In this document: positions 56,727 through 64,000 of the stretch, piece by piece
How the letters are laid out: each line of letters starts with the position of its first letter
How positions within the stretch are numbered: the stretch's first letter is position 1
NCBI RefSeq assembly: GCF_963675165.1
Contig: NC_087391.1
Coordinates: 3,956,646 to 4,020,645, forward strand
Direction: 5' to 3'
Source of the DNA: Halichondria panicea
Lineage: Eukaryota; Porifera; Demospongiae; Suberitida; Halichondriidae
DNA: 64,000 bases
The notes under the pieces: generated by a model
Database searches by the model: none
Told to the model about the DNA's origin: nothing
The model's input: only the letters and a program-made list of their open reading frames with translations
Made by a program: the position numbers and the translations under genes

Positions 56727-58158
56727 CTGGACAAAGGGTGGACGTGATTTGGTAACGAAAACAAGTAGCAAAATGTAACAGCCAGAACATGTAAGGAATA
56801 CTTATACAGTGTACAGTTGTCAAAACAAAGGTATGACGTACATACATATATCTTGTAAATAATTAAGTAAAAATAGGCACATTAATTTAGGAGTATGCAG
56901 AGCATGTTTAGGGCGAGCGAGCAATTTTTTATTTGTTGTACAGTGATTAGCCTAATCATTGTACCTATACAATGTCGTAATTTTAAGTAGTCTATATTGT
57001 TTATTTATTTATGAAATTAGTATTATTATTATTATTGTTTATCGTGATTGTGAATAACCGAGTAGTCTGATGTAGATACGACTTCGCTGCATGTGCCAGA
57101 TGTATACCCGTGACAATTATTCTGAGTGCATGGTGTAGGGTTGTTGTGGTCTTTGACTGTGCATGGTGTAACATCAAGTTGACTTAGAGTGAAACATAAT
57201 TATCTATGAGTGAAAGTTCAGCATGAAAGAGCTGGCTGTACAAACTAAGCAAGGAGATATTATAACTTTTTGCTGGACCCAAATTAGAACAAATTACAAA
57301 GGCTATACTGTCAGTGTAAACAATCCTAGTAAGCTACTCTGACCTGTTGTAAGCGTGCCTGTGTGGCCTCAGAAGTTTTTATCTGAGCTGGTCTGACCTG
57401 CCAGGCCGTAGTGTCAGTACGTATATATATCAGTAGATCTATATATACAGACAGAATTGTGTGCCAATATTGAATACAGCGGCTATTCGAAGCTATGATT
57501 GAGACATTAAAGGAACAGGTAGAAAAGTGGTTTAACAGGTCAAGCTGTACGCAAGGCTATAGAGATCACATAACAGCACTAAATTCTTTAGAACACACCT
57601 ATAGCCAAAATTGCGTATTTTAATGCTGGTGCACTCGGATGGACTCAAGGTTAACGTGGTGCACTCGAGTTAAAACACTTATAATATTCGCTAGGTGCGT
57701 TCTAAATAATATAAATCCATGCTTCCTGAAAGATTTGGTCCGCCCAGATTTTGCCCTCGTTATAGGGGGTGCTGTTTTTGGAGCTAGCTTTGATGGCCTG
57801 TAAAATTTGAGCATATAATTACCTAGTTACCAAACTGAACAATGCATTCTGTAGATATTTCTATATATAGGTTTGATTTACTTGCTGGTCACAAAAGCTA
57901 TACACTGGCACTCCCCCCCCCCCCCCAAATGAGAAGCTAGCTTTGAGTTTTGAATTGATTACCAGTTATCTATAACTGAGCAAATTTAGACGAGTCACAC
58001 TAATTCATGACTGTGTCCATCCCTTCATTGTCGTAATACTATCCACTTTGCCCCTCCCCCCTCTAAATGCATCCCTACATGTTAAATAAGTATTCACATT
58101 TACTGTTTATATACTGTTTATATATAATTATAGCATACATAAGCAAAAACTACAATAG
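56727..58158. other. Unassigned region between Death-domain exon and A2
   Basis: AT-rich sequence with no defensible exon up to about 57528, where the left edge of duplication unit 2 begins (TTTAACAGGTCAAGCTGTAC). From there it aligns with 49548-50207 at lower identity than the rest of the unit. A second poly-C run lies at about 57912-57926. Missing upstream exons of the Death-domain gene may be here. Confidence 0.5.
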
Positions 58159-59943
58159 TTACTCTACTAGTGCGTATTTGTGTGGGTCTCTGACATGATC
58201 GAGTAAGTCAGCCACTGCTTCAAATGTTGGCCTTGTTAGGGGTTCTTGTTTCCAGCAACCCAGCATGATGTCATAGAATGTCTCTGGGCAATTTTCAGGT
58301 CGAGGCATCAGGAATCCTGTTTTTATTCTCTGTATGGCGAAATCGTTTGTACTGTCTGAAAATGGCTCTTTGCCTGTTATGACTTCCCAAATTAACATTC
58401 CGTATGACCATACATCTGATTTCAAGGATTGGTGCTGTTTAACAAATGTTTCTGGAGCACACCATTTTATTGGGGCCCTAAAACCTTGAGTACTGACAGT
58501 TTGCTCATAATCATCAAGTTTTACTGCTGAACCGAAATCGTTAAGCTTACACGTTACATTTTCACCTACGAGTACATTTGCAGCTCGTATTTTTCTATGG
58601 ATACATAGTTTTTGCTGGAGATAGTCAAGCCCAAGTGCTACTTGCTTGCATATCAATACATGCTGGTGCAGTAAGAGAGGGTTTGTTTTCACGTAGTTTT
58701 GCAGATTTCCATTTGGTACCAGCTCCAAAATCATGCATACTGTTTCTTCCGTTACAAATAAATTGTACAGTTGAACAATATTTTCATGCTTAAGGTTCTT
58801 CAGAATATCTGCCTCTACCAAAATGTGTTTAGTAGAACCAGTTGACAAGTGTTCCTTTTTAATTATAACTTCCTTGTCGTTATATGTGCCTTTCCAAATT
58901 TCTCTTGTGTTTTTGCTATGAAGTATTGAAGTCAGTAATAGATTTGTACCTTGTTGAACAGGCACATCATCCAATTTTTTAGAGTTACTTTCCAGATCCT
59001 TCAATCTAGCCATAAAATTGTTTGTTATCTTCTCTAGTCGTTCTTCAATGAGTTTCTTGTAATCCTTAAAATGTTTTTCTGATTGATCCTTCAACTCCTG
59101 TATTGTTCTATCTTTATTCTTGAGCTGATGTGTGTGCAACTCCCTTAATCTTTTTAAATTGAGTTCTTGTTTTTCCACCAATTGTGCAATTTCTTCATCT
59201 TTTTTCTCAATTTCTTCGGCAAACAATCTCGTTACAAGCGATAAGTGGGTCTGTGCATCTTCTTTTAAATGTTCAAGTAAGTTTCCTCGCTCTACTTGAT
59301 TTGTACAGCCAGCACATTGGAAATCACACTCAACTACTACTTTTGGACATTCTACAAAGTGTTGTTGCAAGTAATTTTTTTTAATGTCACGCTCTCCACA
59401 GCTGTTGGGGCAATCAACGGGCAGCTGAGGACATTCGGATTTATGTTGTCCAGTGATCACCTCCTTTTTAGCTTTCTCGTTGCAGTGAGGGCAGGTGAAT
59501 AGTCGATATGGGCATAGAAGCTCCAAATGTTCTTCCACCTCATTTTTCTCTAGTTTTTCTCCGCATCCATTTACGCAGACAGTTCTAAGGTATTCACAAT
59601 CTCCGTTGGAAGAGTCAAGATGAGCTCCTTGTGCTCCTAGCTCTCCCGTCCAAAGACAGCCTCGATTTGTAAATGGGCATTTCACATCAGGTTCAAGAAT
59701 TTTCCCCCATTTTTGTTTGTCAAGTATAGCAGTGATATTATTCTGTTCACATTTGGGGCACTCGTACTCATTTCCGTAAGATTTTTCTATGCAAGATGCA
59801 CAGAAATGATTTCCACAGCACTCGGTTAACATTGGCCTTCTCATAACTTCCTTGCAGTGTCCACAGATATACTCATTTTGTGGAGGATCTATGAAGTCCC
59901 ATCTGTGTCGTAAGATGTCTCTGTGCAGGTTTTTTATATCCAT
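58159..59943 (-). CDS. RING-TRAF zinc finger-tyrosine-kinase-like fusion, type A copy 2
   Basis: Single exon, 594 aa from MDIKNLH. An upstream in-frame ATG at 60000 would add 19 residues that unit 1 does not have, so I take the shared start. Domain order matches A1: RING (CGHC, CCGNHFCASC, CPKC), TRAF zinc fingers, helical linker, tyrosine-kinase-type fold. The catalytic loop is again HRK (HRKIRAANVL), so the substitution predates the duplication. Differences from A1 are scattered substitutions, including NDFG for SDFG, KAKKE for KDKKE and a RPTF motif where A1 has RLAF; A2 is closer to the kinase consensus at the last point. No frame break in either copy, which argues that both are under protein-level constraint. 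Confidence 0.92.
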   Translation of the reverse strand: MDIKNLHRDILRHRWDFIDPPQNEYICGHCKEVMRRPMLTECCGNHFCASCIEKSYGNEYECPKCEQNNITAILDKQKWGKILEPDVKCPFTNRGCLWTGELGAQGAHLDSSNGDCEYLRTVCVNGCGEKLEKNEVEEHLELLCPYRLFTCPHCNEKAKKEVITGQHKSECPQLPVDCPNSCGERDIKKNYLQQHFVECPKVVVECDFQCAGCTNQVERGNLLEHLKEDAQTHLSLVTRLFAEEIEKKDEEIAQLVEKQELNLKRLRELHTHQLKNKDRTIQELKDQSEKHFKDYKKLIEERLEKITNNFMARLKDLESNSKKLDDVPVQQGTNLLLTSILHSKNTREIWKGTYNDKEVIIKKEHLSTGSTKHILVEADILKNLKHENIVQLYNLFVTEETVCMILELVPNGNLQNYVKTNPLLLHQHVLICKQVALGLDYLQQKLCIHRKIRAANVLVGENVTCKLNDFGSAVKLDDYEQTVSTQGFRAPIKWCAPETFVKQHQSLKSDVWSYGMLIWEVITGKEPFSDSTNDFAIQRIKTGFLMPRPENCPETFYDIMLGCWKQEPLTRPTFEAVADLLDHVRDPHKYALVE

Positions 59944-60670
59944 TTTGAACGGTCTATTACACTGAAGGCAGATCGAACTCTTTATAAGTATTATATACAT
60001 GCATGCTTGCCTGTCTCTAATATTATTTAAGTCGATATTGATATAGGTGTATGGTCTGTTTGGTTTTACAGTTTATGTTTTTGTGTAATTGTGTTTCCAT
60101 AGTGATAGAAAACTGTCAACTCGTGACAACATTTATTTATGTTTCAATGTTGGTGTTTCCATAGTGATCACAAACTGTCAACACCCTATATCATGCAGCT
60201 ATTTATTATTACTAGATAGGGTTTCAATGTTTGTGCTTCCACAGTGATTGCAGGCTGTCACAATTGCTTAATATCACTTTCAACTAACTTAGCGGATTTC
60301 ACTATAGCACTGTCCGCCACAATTTAGATGCCTTTTGCTTTTGAGCATAGTCCGACTTTTATCAAATAAGAGTTAGAGAGCAAAAAACACTGTCACAGCC
60401 ACACGAATCAAAGGCTAGGCTACATAGTGTTGAAAGTTAGTTCTACTGGCTTTATGCAATTATGGCTTCCAGAATTCCTTTAATTTGAGTAACTTTGACT
60501 CACTGCAGAATAATAATAATTTTGTACATAAATTATATAACATAAACTTAGATACGTTCGTGTATAATTCAGAAAACTAGATAGAAAAAGATGGGTGAAT
60601 AGATGTAACTAAAAAATGTAAATTTCAGCAAAATCTGCTAGGCCTATTATAGATCTACGCTTGTGCCTGT
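59944..60670. promoter_or_regulatory. Intergenic region upstream of A2
   Basis: Matches 51996-52671 with several indels. The repeated TTTCCATAGTGAT motif upstream of the A gene is conserved between units. Confidence 0.45.
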
Positions 60671-62428
60671 TCAGTTAGTTCTTGCAAAGAGCTTTGTATG
60701 CATGATACCAGAGAGTACACTGAATGAAGGTCTAGAAGTGGGATCTCTGCTCATGCATTGAAGAATAACTTGGTGTATGTGTTCAGGACATTCCAGAGGA
60801 CGGTCAAGTTCTGGTCCTCTCGTGATGAATGTTTCTGCTTTCGAATTTGACATTTTCACTACTCTTTTTGTGATGATTTCGTATTGCACAATTCCAAACG
60901 ACCATACATCTGATTTGGTGGTACATTTACTCTCGATAAGAACTTCAGGTGCAGACCATTTGACAGGTGATCTCTCTCCTTGTGGGACTTTATATTCCGT
61001 TTCACCTTGCTTCAATATTTTTGCTAATGAGAAGCTTCCTATTTTGAACTGTAGTGTGTTTGAAACTAAAACAGCATGAGATGTGATTCCCCTGTGTATG
61101 CAATTCAATCTCTCAAGATAAGACATTCCAGAGGCCACTTGTCGAATAATGTCAACCTGTCGTTTTTGAGTTAAAGCTTTGCCATTGCTTTTGAGGTAGT
61201 TAGCGAGATTTCCGTGCATCATGTACTCAGTGACGATCAGATAAGGTTCTTTCTTTGTGCATACTCCACATAATTGGATAATATTTATGTGATCAAAATC
61301 TCTTAGCACAGAAGCTTCCCCAAGAAATTTGGATGAAGTCATTGATCCTACTTTGTGCATTTTAATAGCAATTTGATATTTTCCGTACTGTTGTCCTTTC
61401 CATATCTCATTGAATTGACCTGACACTAGTTTCGAATCGAGTTGAACGGTGTCGGGATCAAGCTCCCAAAACAGACCAGGTAATTTTGCCAATGTTTTTT
61501 TTACCGTATTTTCTCTGTATTGAAAACTTATGTTCAATATTTCTTCAGTTTTGTTAATTATGTCGCTAATCTCTTCTTTATAAAAGTCGATGCTTTTGCT
61601 CTGTTTAGCATTTTTCTTTATCATTTTTTTATCTCTCAGCTGCTGCATAAATTTTGTTTCATTAATTTTTTCGCAGTCCTCAAACTTAAAACGACTCAGC
61701 ATTCGTTTCCCATGTATGAATGTCAAAATAAGATGAGAGTGCTTTTGAATACTCTTTTGGCGATGGTCGAGTATTTGCTTTCGTTTCAGAACCACATCAC
61801 ATCCAGCATATTCAAATTCACACCGTGTAATACACTCAGAGCATATGCTCATATGTTCATCAAAATGTTCAAATTTGAAGCATTCTCCACAGCCATTGGG
61901 GCAAGTAAAATTGCGATTGGGGCACTTACGGTTGTGCCTACCATCGTATTCACCACAGAGCTGGCATTTCTCGGCAATGTTATTGTCCACCCTTTCTTCA
62001 CCGCACTCAACGTGTGTGTGTACACAATCACCAATCAGGTGATCGTGGCAATTTTTGATATCTCCCGTCCACTGGCACCCCTTCACATGCATTGGGCATA
62101 TCACTTTGAGGTCAAGAATTTTTTTCCATTTCGGTTTATCAAGAATGCATGCTACAGATGTCTGCTCACATGCAGGACATGTCAAGAGCTTGTTATTTTG
62201 AATATTTGGCTCTGCACATACTTTACAAAGGTGTGCTCCACAACATTCTGTTAGCATCGGTTCTTTAAGTATCTTCTTACATTGCGAGCAGAAGTTATCT
62301 TCTGAAGGGCTTTCCACAAAAAGCAGTTGACATTCATGGATATCAAAGTGTTTGACTGAATCTATATCTGTCATGCTGATATTTATACTACAGTTACTTC
62401 GAATTAATGTGCCTTGATCAACTAACAT
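60671..62428 (-). CDS. RING-TRAF zinc finger-pseudokinase fusion, type B copy 2
   Basis: Single exon of 585 aa, same possible starts as B1. The N-terminal half (RING and TRAF fingers) is almost identical to B1. The linker has lost a short segment (QLKATQDTGDNK in B1 against QLRDKK here), and the C-terminus diverges after PSFS: a small indel shifts the frame, so B1 ends in a helix with KLTEQQVQA and B2 in a different short tail. The kinase-like fold keeps Lys and helix-C Glu but has HRGITSHAVL in the catalytic loop and SFS in place of DFG, so the pseudokinase state is shared by both copies. Intact frame throughout. Confidence 0.92.
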   Translation of the reverse strand: MLVDQGTLIRSNCSINISMTDIDSVKHFDIHECQLLFVESPSEDNFCSQCKKILKEPMLTECCGAHLCKVCAEPNIQNNKLLTCPACEQTSVACILDKPKWKKILDLKVICPMHVKGCQWTGDIKNCHDHLIGDCVHTHVECGEERVDNNIAEKCQLCGEYDGRHNRKCPNRNFTCPNGCGECFKFEHFDEHMSICSECITRCEFEYAGCDVVLKRKQILDHRQKSIQKHSHLILTFIHGKRMLSRFKFEDCEKINETKFMQQLRDKKMIKKNAKQSKSIDFYKEEISDIINKTEEILNISFQYRENTVKKTLAKLPGLFWELDPDTVQLDSKLVSGQFNEIWKGQQYGKYQIAIKMHKVGSMTSSKFLGEASVLRDFDHINIIQLCGVCTKKEPYLIVTEYMMHGNLANYLKSNGKALTQKRQVDIIRQVASGMSYLERLNCIHRGITSHAVLVSNTLQFKIGSFSLAKILKQGETEYKVPQGERSPVKWSAPEVLIESKCTTKSDVWSFGIVQYEIITKRVVKMSNSKAETFITRGPELDRPLECPEHIHQVILQCMSRDPTSRPSFSVLSGIMHTKLFARTN

Positions 62429-62653
62429 GCTTCAGCTAATATGTGCATCTACTATTTATTGTTAATCAATACTGAAAGTAAAACTGAAGCTATGTATACA
62501 CTAGATTTTACATGCACTTGAACTCTATTGTAAACATTGACAGATCAGTGTAATACTGCAGTTTTATAACAATTGTCAAAACTAAACACGATCTACACAT
62601 GTGCAGGAATGAGTGCACAACATTATTGGAAAAAGAATCACTGTAAGAAACGT

Positions 62654-62770
62654 AAACATCCTGCTAATTTACTAATTACATCCTGCTAATTTACTAATAA
62701 CATCCTGCTAATTTACTAATAACATCCTGCTAATTTACTAATAACATCCTGCTAATTTACTAATTTACAT
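62654..62770. repeat. 22-bp tandem repeat, five copies (unit 2)
   Basis: Same array as 54690-54806, same number of copies. Confidence 0.93.
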
Positions 62771-62821
62771 CCACTAGATACCAGTTTTAGCAGATCCTTT
62801 AGTTCTCTGCATGTCTATCGC

Positions 62822-63000
62822 CTACACAAATCTGACCGTTCCTCTAGTCTCGGATTGTTCGCTTCTCTTTCCTTTTTGTGTGCCAGGCTCTTGGTCTTTA
62901 TTTGGTTTGGGTGGGGAATCTGTCTTCCGACGTTTGTCCATTCTTCGTTTAAGTTTCATGCCAATTCCTTTCTGAGTTCTATCACTTGTTGTAAATGTGA
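62822..63000 (-). CDS. Doubtful terminal exon, basic tail (unit 2)
   Basis: Exact counterpart of 54858-55036 with identical translation and the same acceptor. The identity reflects the recent state of the duplication and is not evidence for coding. Confidence 0.25.
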
Positions 63001-63243
63001 CTGCAAAAGAAAAATACAACACAGATCTGCATAACACAAGGAAAACAGCGATTATAGAGAACCTTAACCCCTCCCCCCCCCAACACATGCACTGTTGTGT
63101 TGTTGTTGGTAGATTAATTGCTGTGATTTGTGTTATAATAATAATAATAATATCATCTAAGTGATTTGTTGCGTCAGAAACAAAGTATATACTTGCTATA
63201 AGAATCTTCATTTGCATGATAATATAATGCATGAAGGAGCTAT

Positions 63244-63264
63244 CCCTAACCCTAACCCTAACCC
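63244..63264. repeat. Interstitial telomere-like tract (unit 2)
   Basis: CCCTAACCCTAACCCTAACCC, same length as in unit 1. Confidence 0.9.
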
Positions 63265-64000
63265 ATTTATAAAGCGTGTATATTTCGAGGGTATAAATGT
63301 TTGCGGTTTTTGCTATTAAACATGTACCGCGAACATTTATATATACCCACGAATTTAATATCGCATCAATGCATGCTGCAGAAAGGCTGCATGCTATTAT
63401 GCGAAAATTAAAATAATCCGCAAAAACCTTTTTAACGGTCATTCCGCGAAAGTTTATATATACCGTCGAAATATACCTGCTATATTAAAATTATATATAT
63501 ACGGTATATAGATAGCACTTGTGTGTATGCGTTGTGGGTGTGTCGTATACTGCATGATGTGTCTTGCAGCCTTTGTTTGTTTGTTTTTTTGCAGTGCTGG
63601 ACCTTAACTCTAGTTCATGGTGTTTATGATGAATGAATCAAAATGAGTAGATATATAGTGATACTGCATGTTTGACTCATGTTACGTTTTTTCTTTTTCT
63701 TTTTTGGGTCGCATATAATTATGTGTCTGCAAGCATTACAAAGGACTTCAAGTGGATTGACTGTTAGTTTATGCAATGACCACTGTAATTGCATTAACAA
63801 AGGAAACACAATGTACAGTGTGTGTTATAGTCATGTGTCAACCAACCTAATCCAATTGCAGCTGCACTGTACCAGTAACCACACAACTAGCATTGTAGAC
63901 CAATAATATACGACTATATGATATGTGTATTTTGCCTATCTTCACTTTCCCTTTCTCGTTTCTACATTCATGCAGGATGGCACTTTTATGGACCAGTTCA

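Larger units (their letters stand above)
57528..64000. repeat. Tandem segmental duplication, unit 2 (cut by window end)
   Basis: Counterpart of 49548-56040. Offset to unit 1 is 7964-7966 bp over the type B upstream region and about 7950 over type A. Identity is visibly lower in the left part (type A, flanks) and very high from the B start codon to about 63835. The window ends inside the matching sequence. Confidence 0.93.
62429..64000. other. Intergenic part of unit 2, to window end
   Basis: Near-identical to 54463-56030: five 22-bp repeats, doubtful basic exon, telomere-like tract, palindrome and poly-T. Minor differences only, such as the loss of TTTCAACTTCA near 63836. A Death-domain gene copy would be expected just beyond the right edge if the whole unit was duplicated. 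Confidence 0.6.

Noticed and set aside
1-64000. tRNA, rRNA, CRISPR arrays or bacterial operon features
   Set aside because: None seen by eye; gene structure is eukaryotic throughout. A tRNAscan or covariance-model search would be needed to exclude small RNA genes in the introns.

Overview
The window looks like nuclear DNA of an early-branching animal, most probably a demosponge. Every large gene is built of many short exons with GT-AG (rarely GC-AG) introns, many under 300 bp. There are clear orthologues of animal cell-biology genes (RALGAPB, SPRTN, SCFD1/Sly1, ATG14). TRAF-type, Death and tyrosine-kinase-like domains are present, and the intergenic DNA is AT-rich and full of short inverted-repeat elements and minisatellites. 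The sponge assignment is inference from gene style; the exon calls are read from reading frames, splice sites and remembered similarity to human proteins.

Layout. 1-3858: repeat-rich DNA with no exon I can defend. 3859-17236 (-): RALGAPB, 18 exons from the start codon to just before the C-terminal GAP domain, which is not seen. 17693-19752 (-): SPRTN DNA-protein-crosslink protease, complete. 19951-23057 (+): START-domain lipid-transfer-like protein, head-to-head with SPRTN. 23320-32880 (+): SCFD1/Sly1, 19 exons, complete, with a transposase-related ORF and a possible small gene nested antisense in its introns. 33106-44050 (-): three tandem paralogues of an EamA/WAT1-like drug/metabolite transporter; the third carries a 2-base deficit in one exon. 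44337-48786 (+): a divergent ATG14 (autophagy PI3K complex subunit), head-to-head with the third transporter. 49.5-64 kb: a tandem duplication with a period of about 7.96 kb carrying intronless genes that join a RING finger, TRAF-type zinc fingers, a helical linker and a tyrosine-kinase-like domain (type A and type B in each unit), plus a Death-domain gene fragment.

The most unusual content is the last region. RING + TRAF zinc fingers normally precede a MATH domain in TRAF proteins; here a kinase fold takes that place, and in all four copies the catalytic HRD aspartate is replaced (HRK in type A, HRG in type B), with DFG also lost in type B. They read as E3 ligase-pseudokinase scaffolds next to a Death-domain gene, the same parts list as TNF/IL-1/Toll signalling in a different arrangement. 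The two units differ in the kinase genes but are nearly identical over the adjoining non-coding DNA, which suggests recent conversion or unequal exchange.
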